From Vitellaria paradoxa (Eukaryota > Streptophyta > Magnoliopsida > Ericales > Sapotaceae), in the NCBI GenBank assembly GCA_019916065.1, contig CM034239.1, positions 38,340,419 to 38,404,418 on the forward strand: a DNA stretch of 64,000 nucleotides, read 5' to 3'. The position numbers were made by a program, and so were the translations under genes. Positions 22,370-32,600 of this stretch are shown piece after piece. The first letter of the stretch is position 1; the number at the start of each line of letters is the position of its first letter. Below the pieces are notes generated by a model. It saw only the letters and a program-made list of their open reading frames with translations, ran no database searches and was not told the DNA's origin.

Positions 22370-24445
22370 TTGCCCTCTCGTTCATGCTTAAGGTTTCTTA
22401 ATTTCCATTATGGATGAGCTTTTATTGCATATTATGCATTTTTAGTTTATTAATTAACATTTTTTTTTGCCTTCACTAACTTATTGGTGCCTTCTTAGTA
22501 ACTCAAGTATATCATTATCCAAGGTGCATGTATTTCATTGTTAGGAGCCTTTAAACCATTACCATTGGCAACTTGATCTTGAAGGAAAGCAATTGTCTAT
22601 ACTTTTAAGCTTTAACTTATAATTCTAGCAAAGGATACCTGTGTGAGATATATTTTTCAAAGAAATTTTTAAGTATATATAACATTATTCCTCTCTATAT
22701 CACTTGAGTTTAATGTTAAATTTATGAGACAAAACAATAAAAGAAAAATATCCTGTGTTCCTCATATATAATGGATGCGTGGCATTTTTAGTCAATAAAA
22801 TTAACAAAAAGAGATAAATGGGATAATTTAAAACACATAGACTAAAGTAAGAATGAAGACCATGAAAATGGTAGGTATTAGGAGTGTCAATAAATCACTT
22901 CAATTTGGTTGAGGATTTAATAGAACCAAACCAATCATAACAGAAACCAACCAAACCAAAGTTGAAATTGAACAAAATGAACACGTACGACTTAGGTCAA
23001 TGCCAACTTCAATTTGATTCAAATCTAAATTCAATTCTAAATGTAACCTCTAATTGAACCATATAATTTTAATTACTAAAAAAACAAGTAATGGTATGAA
23101 TTAAGCTCCAATGAACTACTATGAATTATAATATACTGGCAATAACTCGTGTCTACAGCACTATAAATAAAATTAAAATCAAGTTTTTTTATCATAAAGT
23201 TGAAAGGGTGGGGATATTGGTACTCTTTCATTAATATCCCTACTTCATGTTATGCTTTTTCATTAAAGCTAATGAAGGAACATGGAGTAGGGAGGTTAAT
23301 GAAGGTGTGCATTTATCATTCTTTTAGTTAAAGCTTTGGACAAAAAGTTCAAAATGAAAAAATTATGATAATTCATGGGTTTTAATTTTATTTTTCCAAA
23401 ACTTTAGGCCTCTAGTAGCTACTACATATGTTGTGGTATTTCTTTTTCCAATTAAAGTTTTGATAAGCACCATAGAAAAACACAAATTATGTTGTTTTAA
23501 TTTCCAAGATTCAACTTCCTAGAAATCATAATTGGGTAGAATTAAAGTTGCAGTTTTGATTTATACATGATCTCTACCTCTGAAATATGGTGAAATTTAA
23601 AATAATCAAGCCATTTGTAAGATATATTATAATGGAGTCCACTAAAATAAGAATTGAGCGGGAAGTTAAAAATATAAAAATGATATCAATTGTTGAATAA
23701 AAGAAAAAAAAATTTTCTTAATCGTTGGATCTTAATTTGTGAGATGTATATTTTCAAAAATCGTTCTATTTTACTATATAAATTTATGTTCTTTGTGAAA
23801 ATTTAAAAAAGTTTAAAAAGCATAGCATAATTATAAGGTGTATGTTATTAAGGGTGTGTTTGGAGTGATAAAAAATGAGATAAATTGAGATAATTTGTGG
23901 ATTCGTAATTCGTGCAATGAAATAAAAAGTGAATAATTTTTAAAAATTTTTAAAATTTTTCATCGTTTTTTAACAAACCTAATGCACGCAAAAATATATA
24001 TACATATAAAAAAACTTCTACAAATATCGATTCTAGTTCTAAAATGGTAGTAACCAAAAACCGAACAAAAAATAACAATTCTGACATTTTTGGAACCGAG
24101 ATGATCTTCTTATGACATTGTCAGATCAGATTGATTTTTAAGATTTTTTTTTTGGTTTTTTTTGGGGTCTTTTTGTACACCTCCGCTATGTATAATTCAT
24201 CCCTAAATTTTTACTTTGTTTTTCAACTGGATTGGCTTATTTCTAATCCAAATGCCCTTCTTTTTGTCGAAATATTGCAGGACATTGACCATGTTTATTA
24301 TAAATCCGAAGACCGAACCGAATGGTGTGGTGCTAATTCCACATCTGCTCCGTGTTTCCTATTCGCAAGGAAGTTCTCCCGTGGAGCAGCTCTCCGGCTT
24401 CTGACCACCGGAGTCGTTGGTCCATATCCTGCAACTACATTCTGA
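4142..24445 (+). CDS. Core-2/I-branching GlcNAc-transferase family protein (GT14, DUF266), 9 exons, 375 aa
   Basis: A type II membrane protein of the plant GT14 family, related to animal core-2/I-branching beta-1,6-N-acetylglucosaminyltransferases. Plant members are Golgi proteins presumed to modify wall polysaccharides or glycoproteins; the acceptor is unknown. Exons: 4142-4432, 4921-5037, 5201-5301, 6380-6451, 6619-6700, 19503-19583, 20991-21053, 21223-21378, 24281-24445. All join in frame with GT-AG introns, giving 1128 nt. Visible parts: a basic cytosolic tail (residues 1-23), one membrane anchor (about 24-44), then the lumenal domain with family blocks GWGEPSMIEAERLLL (exon 3), CLPLYNFSYVYNYL (exon 4), RYNPKMSPLIPKSKWRKGSQ (exon 5), RRHAEVVVND (exon 6), DEHYVQTLL (exon 7), RRTLTYSSWN (exon 8) and CFLFARKFSRGAALRLL (exon 9). 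The start is the first ATG before the basic tail and anchor. Oddities are the 12.8-kb fifth intron and a short segment between FKKFCR and DEHYVQ, where relatives usually have 10-20 more residues. Family assignment is firm; exon 7 and 8 acceptors are the least certain. Confidence 0.9.
5941..6084. mobile_element. MITE, copy A of a dispersed family (TTTGGAGTRATAAAA)
   Basis: This element of about 145 bp in intron 4 starts AGCGTTTGGAGTAAG and ends ATGCCAAATGCGCT, so its ends are inverted repeats. Its interior (AAGATAATTTATGAATTCG, then AATAATTTTTAGAGTT and a run of ATTTTTTAAAA) is shared with the copies near 17695, 23852 and 35031. It is non-coding; the parent transposon superfamily cannot be told from this window. 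Confidence 0.65.
8447..8831. mobile_element. MITE-like DNA element (about 385 bp) with GGSCATGTTTGTTTG-type ends
   Basis: The left end reads GGGCTGTGTTGTTTAAG and the right end is the inverted complement GGCCATGTTTGTTTG, with short CTA/TAG sequence on both sides as a likely 3-bp target duplication. It lacks a transposase and has internal GGGAT-rich repeats. It abuts the left edge of the LTR element. The size, terminal repeats and lack of coding suggest a MITE of a PIF/Harbinger- or hAT-like family, but the superfamily is not certain. Confidence 0.55.
8835..10555. repeat. Left LTR (3' LTR relative to gag), with a continuation near 11235-11350
   Basis: This is the left member of the repeat pair around the gag ORF and matches 13548-15830 along most of its length with scattered substitutions and indels. 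A further match (GCCATGCCTGGCCCGAC and GAAGGCTGGGTT) resumes near 11235-11350, so about 680 bp of unrelated AT-rich sequence appears to have inserted at about 10556-11235. That insertion contains two copies of TTTTGGGACAAAATTTTAT. Confidence 0.6.
11711..11811. repeat. 50-bp tandem duplication in the LTR-element interior
   Basis: Two consecutive copies of a unit beginning ACAAATTTCACAATAA and ending TTTAAAGCATAGCATCAT lie at 11711-11760 and 11761-11811, with a few differences. They lie downstream of the gag ORF in its own orientation, in a non-coding part of the element. Confidence 0.75.
12154..13335 (-). CDS. Retrotransposon Gag polyprotein with two zinc knuckles (393 aa)
   Basis: The ORF starts at an ATG, is uninterrupted and encodes a plant Ty3/Gypsy-type Gag. 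An alanine/proline/valine-rich N-terminal region (about 40-95) precedes the retrotransposon gag domain (PPTFDGKADSEVIESFLSQC, then AIEWWNSIE and TWDKFKEMFWDQFFPLSVRD). A basic linker follows, and then two CX2CX4HX4C knuckles, CYNCRQSGHLRSQC and CYRCGQQGHEQRDC, that would bind element RNA. The linker contains a tandem duplication (REALQYPRKKKRQ / REREALQYQQ) built from CT-rich DNA. The ORF ends shortly after the second knuckle (PFPSNSY) with no pol after it. An intact frame in such a diverged element is notable. Confidence 0.8.
   Translation of the reverse strand: MLPLVGMRDSGCGQGHGHGDPTVENIHMQPDVALNQKSLTNDAAEVPPAVADTPPAVGVLPGVADASQAVVVPPRVVDASQIVGASTGGVLNKDVSILTKFRRMSPPTFDGKADSEVIESFLSQCGRIFENMGITDDELKVSFTVFQLTGKAIEWWNSIEDSQDVGKITWDKFKEMFWDQFFPLSVRDAKRDKFMNLTQGSTTVLEYERKFLAFSKYAPEMISTESNKCQRFESGLRPAIRDRVALLKLEDYKVLVFQARTIEIVYDPSQETESKKGKRLGNRDKKRQREALQYPRKKKRQREREALQYQQSCAHPTHSISERSVVICYNCRQSGHLRSQCPHAGRSARTEQRMGRRTCYRCGQQGHEQRDCPQGQGTTGAVPPQQPFPSNSY
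13548..15930. repeat. Right LTR (5' LTR relative to gag), interrupted
   Basis: This is the right member of the repeat pair. It matches the left LTR from ATAAATTGTATCT onward, is broken by an insertion at about 13856-14564, resumes at GGTGTCCTAGCATAAATATCTAA, and is traceable to CTGACGAACGC and GAAGGCTGGGTTAG near 15905. After that the left copy continues but the right does not, so the outer end of this LTR seems deleted. Confidence 0.6.
13856..14564. mobile_element. Insertion in the right LTR made of two tandem units of about 350 bp
   Basis: The left LTR runs directly from AATATGTTATATTAAG to ATGTCCTAG, while the right one has about 710 bp between the equivalent points. The inserted DNA is two imperfect tandem copies (about 13856-14215 and 14216-14564). 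Both begin GATGTAGTG(T/C)CCAATGTGCC and share GAAGTTGTATGACTATTAATG and GATAACATAAATATTTGG. It encodes nothing recognisable. Confidence 0.6.
16014..16164 (-). mobile_element. tRNA-derived SINE with perfect 16-bp target-site duplication
   Basis: Read on the minus strand the element begins GCCCCCGGCCCTATAGC. It carries a box-A-like TAGCATTGGCTGG and a box-B-like TGATTCGAATC about 35 bp later, and ends in an A-run (the T-run at 16019-16032 on the plus strand). It is flanked by perfect direct repeats CACCTTAAAATATTTA at 15998-16013 and 16165-16180. Internal pol III promoter boxes, an A tail and a 16-bp TSD are the hallmarks of a SINE mobilised by LINE machinery. Confidence 0.85.
17059..17096. repeat. 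T12-G26 homopolymer tract
   Basis: Twelve T are followed directly by about 26 consecutive G within AT-rich intron sequence. On the sense strand of the GT14 pre-mRNA this would be a run of G able to form quadruplexes. The length may be inexact, because such runs are assembled poorly. Confidence 0.85.
17695..17850. mobile_element. MITE, copy B of the TTTGGAGTRATAAAA family
   Basis: The element starts GGTGTATTTGGAGTAATAAAAAG, continues GTAGGTTCGAAATTCGTG and AATAACTTTTAGAGTTTTTAA, and ends near CACTTCAAACGAAACC. It aligns with the copies at 5941, 23852 and 35031. It is non-coding and lies in the giant intron. Confidence 0.6.
19702..20438. repeat. Four tandem copies of a 184-bp unit
   Basis: Units begin GATTGCAAATTCTTCTTAC at 19702, 19886, 20070 and 20254, exactly 184 bp apart. 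They end GAAACTTTTGGTGTACT and differ by only a few bases (one extra T near 20382). The right half (GGCCTGTTTGGATGCTCAA to TTTGGACAAAAGTTAG) looks like a MITE end, so a host-MITE junction has probably been amplified. The first copy starts about 120 bp after exon 6, within intron 6 of the GT14 gene. Near identity suggests recent amplification. Confidence 0.95.
20658..20728. repeat. Perfect 15-bp inverted repeat (hairpin)
   Basis: GGCCACGTTTGGAGG at 20658-20672 and its exact complement CCTCCAAACGTGGCC at 20714-20728 enclose a 41-base loop. It lies in intron 6, about 260 bp before exon 7. It is probably a very short foldback MITE or the joined ends of one; transcribed, it could fold into a stable stem. 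Confidence 0.85.
21555..22345. repeat. Dispersed repeat, copy 1, in intron 8 of the GT14 gene
   Basis: This copy starts AAAGGGTGGAGATATTGGCACTC and includes TTTGGACAAAAAGTTCAAA, CCTAGAAACCATAATTA, CCACTAAAATAAAAATTGAG and TTGGATCTTAGTTTGTGAGAT. The same order of words recurs at 23208-23785. This copy contains an extra segment of about 200 bp (21583-21780) with ends AGCGGACCTAAG and CTAGGTCCGC, which looks like a separate small insertion with inverted ends. Confidence 0.7.
23208..23785. repeat. Dispersed repeat, copy 2, in intron 8 of the GT14 gene
   Basis: It begins AAAGGGTGGGGATATTGGTACTC and is collinear with 21555-22345 down to the TTACTATATA end, including TTTGGACAAAAAGTTCAAA and CCACTAAAATAAGAATTGAG. 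The direct orientation inside one intron fits two insertions of one non-coding element or a segmental duplication; I favour an element. Confidence 0.7.
23852..23988. mobile_element. MITE, copy C of the TTTGGAGTRATAAAA family
   Basis: The copy starts GGTGTGTTTGGAGTGATAAAA, continues GAGATAATTTGTGGATTCGTAA and TGAATAATTTTTAAAAATTT, and ends AACAAACCTAATGCAC. The ends are imperfect inverted repeats. It lies in intron 8 of the GT14 gene. Confidence 0.65.
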
Positions 24446-26623
24446 AATATGCCATTTCTCCTTTCATTTTTCAACTACAGTCACGGTGTACATAGGCGCA
24501 CATATAAACAACCATTACCACTTACCCATAGAATGCGAATTGATGGTAATACAACTTCAGTAGTTAAAGATACGTTTTTAACTTTTAGATTTTGATAGAA
24601 AATCTTTTTAATAGATGGAAATACTTTAATTTTAATTGTTAGATGAACTTTCACAATAATTCAAATATTTCAAATATTGATATATTTCAACTTTAGAATT
24701 ACTTCGACCAGATTTGTGGATTTTAATGATAGTTGTGATAATATTTAGTTTTAATTTGTCATATATATGCAATTTTTTTATTTATATTAAGTGGTATAAA
24801 TATTATTATTTTTTTAAAGATTTAAATATGTAGGCTTGAATTATTGTTGTTTTATTTAAATTTAATTCATTTAAAAATGTTCTCTTAAATTTACTTTTAT
24901 GGATATTTTAAATTTTCATCTGGTTAGGTGTAGGATTTTTAAGTACTTCATTTATTTATTTGTAAAAATAATGACTATCATTAAAAAAAAAAAAAAAAGA
25001 AAGAAAGAAAGAAAGAAAAGAAAGAGAGCAGACCCACCTCGAAAGAATTTTAAGGCTTAGTTTGAAAACAATAAATTGGTTTTTGAAAATTTTCAATTTA
25101 TTCTCATCTTATATGATTTTTTAATTAATTCTTTTGAATGAGTGCTAATATCTCCACATAAGGTTAAAATCTCCTAAAACAATATTAGAGAAAATAATTG
25201 CTTATGTAATGTAAAAAAAGAAAAGAAAAAAAAAACTTGTGCATTATACCAATTTAGCAAGGTCATTCAAACAGGTTGTGTTTGGCATAAAAAAAAGACA
25301 AATTAATTTTTATTAACGTTTTTCAACTTTTTTTTGGACCAAATACAAAACTAATATTTATTAACTTTATCTAAATTTTACCGTTTTACAACTTTTTTTA
25401 ATTTTTTTTAAATTTTATAAAATTTTACCAAACACTCAGCTAACCATTAAAGTATCACGTGTTAGTTCTATATGTAAAGTTATTTTTTCAGGCTGAGTTT
25501 GAGAAGCAAAAAAACTAACTATTAGGTAAATATTAAAAAATTAACTTTTATTGTTTGTTTTTGGATTGAATTTGAAAAAAGAAAGTTAACTTTTTTTTTT
25601 ATTGTTAACTACTGGCTAATTATTAAAAAGTTAGCTCTTATTATCATTCATGGATTAAATGAAATTAAAAATATAAGAGGATAATAGGCAGTGTTTGGTT
25701 TGTTAAAATCCAATAAAAATCTTTGAAAATTTTTAAAACACTCTAACATATTTTAGTCACCTTGTATTTCGTGAAATCTCTATAAATTTCTATATATATC
25801 TGTATATCCCAATAAATTTTACAAATCTCAATACCTTTTTCAACTTTTTCACAAGCTCTAATAATTTTTCAACAAATTTGACATAAATCCATGGGAATGG
25901 ACTGAAAAAAACCGTTTCCATAATTTCTCTCTTTAACTTTTTCACATACTCTTTAACCTTTTCATATAGAAGTCAAAAAGTTTAACAGTTTTCAAAAAAT
26001 TTTTGACATAATTTGTTAGAACGGACTTAAAAAACTATTTCACAGTTTCTCTCTTCAATTTTTTACTATAATAATCAAAAAGTTACATTATTTATATCTA
26101 AAAAACCATAGTTTGGGTTAGAAATATCAAATGTCAAAATTATCCCAAATTATATTTTTTATTATTTTCCATCACTCTAAACACTATCATAATATTTTAG
26201 AAAAAACAAAAAAATTTAGTAGTTAGAAGTTAATAGTTAACCACAATTGCCAAACGCACGCTTACTACCCCAAACTCGATCAAGCCTTGATATTAAGACC
26301 ACATTATAAGTAAATCAAAAAATAAAAGAAAATTAACGTTGGGGATTATCAGAGTGGACGCGTGTACACTCAACTCCGAATTAACTTCATCAGATTTTTA
26401 CGTATGCGAAGCACACAATAATAACTCGACCATCGAATTCAAATCAAAAGGAGGGAAAAATGATTCTCGCACTCTCCAGTGGAGCCTCTCTTCCAATCCC
26501 CAATTCCTCTGTGAATTTTCTTACTGTCGACTTGACAAACACTTTCAAACACTGAGATTGGATTTTTCAAACCTCTAATAGCTGATCAACTTCGGCGAGA
26601 CCTCCTTTTTCCGACCATTTCAC
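24446..26623. other. Intergenic: GT14 3' flank and CAP-H promoter/5' UTR
   Basis: No gene is seen. The first part should hold the 3' UTR of the GT14 gene. The middle contains A/T-rich debris, a (GAAA)n run near 24999-25026 and short patches repeating CAACTTTTT and ATTTTTCAAC motifs around 25850-26050. The last 250 bases, less AT-rich, lead into the CAP-H start and probably contain its promoter and 5' UTR. Confidence 0.5.
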
Positions 26624-29600
26624 ATGGCTGAAACCCTAAGCCCTAACCCGACCTCGACGCAGAAGCAGAGGTCCCTCGCGACCTCTCGTCTCCAATCCCC
26701 AACCAGCCCCTTCTTCCTGGGCTCCAATGACGACAAACTCGAGCGTGCCCAGGCACGCGCAGCCAAGGCCGCCGCCATCCGTCGGAAAACAGTCTCCGCG
26801 TCTGCCGCTCCTCCGCTTCCTCCCGACCCCTGTCTCGACAAACAGCAGATTCTTGAGTTGTTCAGCAACTGCATCAAACTCGCCAGTGAAAATGTTCGTT
26901 AGTCACATACTTATCTTTTATGCGCATGCAAACATAATTATCTATTTTTATTTCCCCTTAAATGCTTGAAATTTTCGTATTTAATGTTGAATTGAGAATG
27001 CATTTTGTTTATCTGAACGATTTGTGGCACAGAAAATTAATCAAAAGAATACCTGGGATCTGAAGCTGATAGATCACCTCTGTGACATTATAAAGGTGGA
27101 AGAAGAAGATGATGAGGAAACAAATTTTCAGAAGGCAGGTCTCGCCTTATTGTAATTTTATGTATATTGGATAAAATGTACAAAAGCAGTCTTGAGGTAG
27201 CATTTTGGTTGACCCACAGATATGCCTTCATAATTAATTCCTCGTTGGTTCTGTAGGTAAATGTACCCTATAAACAATTCCTTCTCATTGTTTAGCTGTG
27301 AAACCATAGATGCATGACATGGATGCATTTTCATTATGCAGTTGCATAAATATTGCACCATTGGTTCTTCTTGGGACTTGAATCAGTAGCATGGCTAAGA
27401 AACAACTGTTTTATGACTTCTAAGATCAATGTCAAAGCTCTTTGAAACTTGGAAGTCCTACTGATCGAATTCACTTTTTCACAAGTTGCAAACCTTTATA
27501 ATATTTTGTATTTTATTGTTTAGGCAAGTTGCACACTGGAAGCTGGGGTTAAGATTTACTCAATGAGGGTGGATTCGGCGCATTCAGAGGCGTATAAAGT
27601 CCTTGGAGGGATTAATCGAATGGGACAAGAAAATGAACAAGGTTCATTTTGCTATTGCTAATAAAATTACGTTTTTTTAGTAATTATGCCTTCGATTGTT
27701 TAGTTCATTGCATGATATAAGTTTTCTTTTGTTTGTGTTTCCATGCAAGTATTTTATGATTTTATTATTTATAGCAAGATTTTATAGCTTTTGCATAACA
27801 AAATAATAAGTTAATAAGGGCATTATCTAATTTTGGTCCTATTAATGAGGATGTTGGGAGGGTTGGATTACCTATATCTTATATCTATATCTTCGTCTAT
27901 ACTATTATATAAGGAAAAAGGAGGGGTAGTTGGTGAGGATCAATTTTTGGCGAAGCCACCAATTTTGGTGACACTTTTTTGCTTCTTCCCTTAATGCCGC
28001 CTAACCACCCATAACTACTCATAACTTAAAACATGTGCAACTAGTTATTCAAAAATCAATGTCCATTTAAGTAATTTTGATTTCATTATTTATTTATTTT
28101 TTAATACCTTTACTTTCCATTGAAAGAGTTGTGTATGAGTGGATATTAGTCATGCACGTCGCTCGTGCACTTACCCCCCATTAAATATATATATGCAAGT
28201 AACTTTTTGGCTATTTGCACAAACTTTGCTTTTACACCTGAACATAAGCTTTTACGCTTGTACCTTGGTCATAAGCCACTACATTGAAAGCAGCAATGGT
28301 GATATGGGAAATTATGCTTAAATGAAAATGCAAGCTGCTACAACTCCAGTACTTAAGCCTTAAAATGGATTCTATAAACTCTTCAAAGAGATAATAAATT
28401 TAAAAATCATTGGTTTCTCTATTATAGAAAAAGTAACGTGTTTTAATTTAGCTTATTGGATGCCACTCTATGGTTCACATTAATTTTATTGATTATGGAT
28501 GTGAAGCCTAATATTCAGTTTCATAAAAATATTTCAACACTATGCATTAACATAAACATAGTGAACCAAAATTATTTCAGTTAATAACTAGAAGCAACAA
28601 TTTTTATCACGTGTATGATGGAGCAGTAGCTAGTGCATGGACGATGTGCAAGGAAAAAGTGAATTTTCAATAACATTAAGCTTACATAAAGGATAATATG
28701 AAGTTGTTACCTTTTTGCATTTGTTGTATATAACCTTACTAGGAACATTCAAGAGGATATGGCTTCAATACGTAGTTTCTTTTTGACACTGTGTGAACCG
28801 ATAAAACCTAGTAGGATTAAACTCTATGTTAGAAGGGATTTAAGCTCCTATGTTAGAATTGTCAAGAGATGTTTTATAACCCACAGTTTTAGGGTAATTA
28901 GGTTTTGGATATTTTAGGAAAACTAAAAGTCAAAATAGGAATGAAGTGAAATTTGATGACCAAGAAAGTGAAATTTGATGACCAAGAAATACTTGAGATA
29001 TAGGATTGCATATTAAATAGGAGGGGGGATAGCTTATAGGCTCAAAGCAGGTGAATGATGTGGAAAAGTATTTTGGTAATGTTTTGTGATTGTAGAGTTT
29101 TTGCCCAGTTGAAGAGTAAGATTTATAAATTTAGTTACAAGATCATGAGCCAAAGTAGTGAAGATTTGCTGAAACTGTGGCTATGTTTAATGGTTTAGAA
29201 TGAGGGTTAGTAAATAAACAAAATGTCAAATAGTGAGTTTAGTTGATGAAGATTTTGGGATAGATGAAGGGCACAATAAAAAAGGAAAGAATAAACAGTG
29301 GATGCACTTATTTAAAATGGTTTGGCTATATGCAATTTAGAATAAGATATGATTTGATCTAGGTTGAAGTTAGTTCAAAGGAATAGAGGTACACCAAGAA
29401 GAAAATGGGTTAAGATGGTGAGAAAAAAACATGATCTTGTTAGGTTTCTATGCAGATGCTGATGCTTAATAGAGAACAAAGATCCATGTAATGACCCCAA
29501 GTAAATGGAACTAAAGCATGTTAAGTGAGAGTTGCAAAGGCTAACTTACCAATGTTTCTACTTATAGTTTAAAATTCAAGTACCCAATACTTTTAATAGT

Positions 29601-32600
29601 GATTATCTATTGTGTTGTTTGAGTTTGTCTTCAAAGTTTTTCATGTCTCACATTCTCACGGTCTTCCCTAAACAACATCAATTTTCATATGTAGTAAAAT
29701 TTATTATATTTACTTGCTATGTTATATGGTTCAAATTGGTGGATAACACAAAAGTAGGTTAATAAAATAAATGCAGCTAAGGTGAGATGAGAATGCTAAG
29801 GTAGATGTGTGGTACAATGGGAAGATAGGGTTAGGAATGTGTAGATTCGTGAGATGGTAGAGGTAGCACTAATTAAACATAAACCATGGAATAAGGTTTG
29901 ATCCTATTCATGGGGATCTTGTAAATGTTCCATTCCACGGTTTTGTAGAATGGCAATAAGGTGAATTATTTGTCAATTTTTTCAAATCTAGGAAAAATCG
30001 GTTAAGGTGATTTGGCCATTTGCGATGGAGACTGGAAGATGCCAATTAGGAGTGATTAGATCCAAAATATGGATAATCCCCCCTCCCCCGGGGGGTTGTT
30101 TAGATTGACATGGCTTGTTGTAATTAACAAAGGGAAAAAAAAAAACGATCTTTAACCAAGCATTACCCACAATTTGGGGGAAAAAAAAAGAATGGAAAAA
30201 ATTAGGTTGAGTTGAGTTGAAAAAATTTATAATGCTTTTTTCCTTTCTGATATTTGTTCTTTTACTTATTTTTTTTTACGTACTTTTCTTCATAAATTAT
30301 TTATTGTACAGAAGTTTTAGTCATGCTATTCTTTCACTTGTTCCCTTTTTCATTATTTTTATTTTCATTCATCTTTTAGCTTTTTGTCTCTTGTATTTCA
30401 TGCCTTGATGTCAACTGCGAGCTGTAATCTTGCATCTTTCATTGTGAGTTGCCTAGTTTCTGCATTCTGCTGCACATTAGGTAACTTCACCTTCACTATT
30501 TTTAGCCTTTTGTTGTCATGTGATTATGCCAGATAATGTGGAGGGTGGTAGTGTCAACAATGGGCAAGATGAAGGGAATTCTAAGAAAGAGCAAGAAAGG
30601 AAGGTTGGTAAATCTATAGTTCCAAGGAATGGAGTATTTAGTGGATACAGACTAAATGGAATGCATACATGCAGGTTTCCCCATTATCAACATTGGAAAC
30701 ATCATTTGAGGCTCTCAATGTGAAAAAATTTGATGGTGACTCTGTGTTCTCTATTGTTTTATCAATGTCATTTCATTTATGAGATCACAACAAATTTCAT
30801 TTTTTCCCCTTTTCAGTTGCATTTGCTGTAGATCCTCTCTATCACCAGACATCAGCACAGTTTGATGAAGGGGGGGCAAAGGGTCTCTTATTGAATAATC
30901 TTGGAGTATATGATAACTGTCGGGTGCTTTTTGATTCATCTGAAGTCCCAGGGAAGTGTATTTCATGCTCAAGTCCACATGAAAAATTAGACACAATTGA
31001 TATTTCTTTTGCTGAAGGTTTGTTTTTGCTTGATATGCAGTGATACTGGCTTTTGTTTCATTCCATGTTAATCAAGTTAACAATTGTCCTTTTTCTTTTC
31101 CCTGTAGAATACATTAAACAGATGGTGTTTAACATTCACAAAAAGAATGAAATTTCTCCAACTCTTAGCAATATAGTCAATCAATTTGATGAGAATAATA
31201 GAAGACCACCAGATACATTTTCTTGTGGCAAGAAATCATCAGAGCAAGATTTTGAAGCTTGTAATAACAGTAACAACGTTGAGTTGGATGGTGATTCATT
31301 TGACAAATGCGGGACCTGGTCATTTGATCATGATGACCAAGCAAGTGTGGTTGATGAAGATTCTTATGGTGGAGATCCAATTTTACAAAGTTATCATGAG
31401 GTGCTTTCTGCATCATAAAAAAATTTAGGGGTTTGAATTCTCTAAGGATTGGCTGCAGAAGGGTGCTTTTATGGCTGCCATTCACTACTTGACATTTGTT
31501 TTTCTTGATAATTCTAGTTCTAATCCTGACATTTGTTGTTAAACGGTTCCATGCTTGGCAAACTTTTGGGGACTTATTGCCTAAAAAATGTATCTTTTGA
31601 AGATTGATCAAAATAAACTTTTGAAACCAAAATTGTCTTTATATTCTAATGATTCTTAAGTGATTTTCTTTTTAAAGTAATTTTAATCTTAAAAGATGCT
31701 CACAGAAGACATGTTCTAATTATCCTTTTCCTTGTCATTACGATAATTAAAGCAGTAATTCTTTTATGTTGAAATTTTCTGTTGGCTTGTTGCTACTATT
31801 GGAGGTGTCCCGTAAACTGTGGCAGCTATGAGGCTTTTCTGCAAACCCTTGAGTTGCATATGATCCTTGCTGAATTTCTTATCATGGTTTTATTTTCATA
31901 ATTGCAATTTTGATTTTTTTTAATCATCTAAGGAACAACTACAAGAATGAAGTTGTTTGCTGATACTTTGTGGTTGAATTGGCAGGAAAATGGACCATCT
32001 ATTTTTCATGAGCCTGATATGGATGGTGGGTTTGAAAAAGTTGATGACTATTTGTTTTTAAGCTTGGGATTCACTTCAAAGAAAAATGCCTGGGCAGGCC
32101 CTGATCATTGGAAATATAGAAAGGCAAAAGGTAGTTAACTGAGGCTTGTGCCAAACATATCATCAACCTGCACACCTGTTGCCAGAATTTGTAGTTCAGT
32201 TATGTAATGTGGGCTTTGTTTTCTAGGTTCAGAGGATCCTGCCTTGGAAAATGGATCACCATTAACAACTAAGAAACCAAGGAACAAAAAACAAGCTGAA
32301 GTTGATATTGATTTCACAAAAGCCTTGGACAATGAGATGTCAGATGTCTTTGCTCCTCCTAAGAATCCTAAGTCATTGCTGCTGCCAGCAAATAGAACTC
32401 CCTGTAACACAACACTTCCAGAGGATTGCCATTATCAGCCTGAGGATCTTGTCAAGTTATTTCTTTTACCCAATGTCATGGTAATACTTGTCATTGATTT
32501 GAATGGACAATACGGCTTGCTGTTTTGTCGGTTATTTCTGTAGGTTTTGATAATATATTGTGACAATATATTCATTCTGATTGTAGTGCCTTCGAAGAAG

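Noticed and set aside
26620..26877. A minus-strand frame over the first CAP-H exon
   Set aside because: Shadow of the conserved plus-strand CAP-H coding exon.
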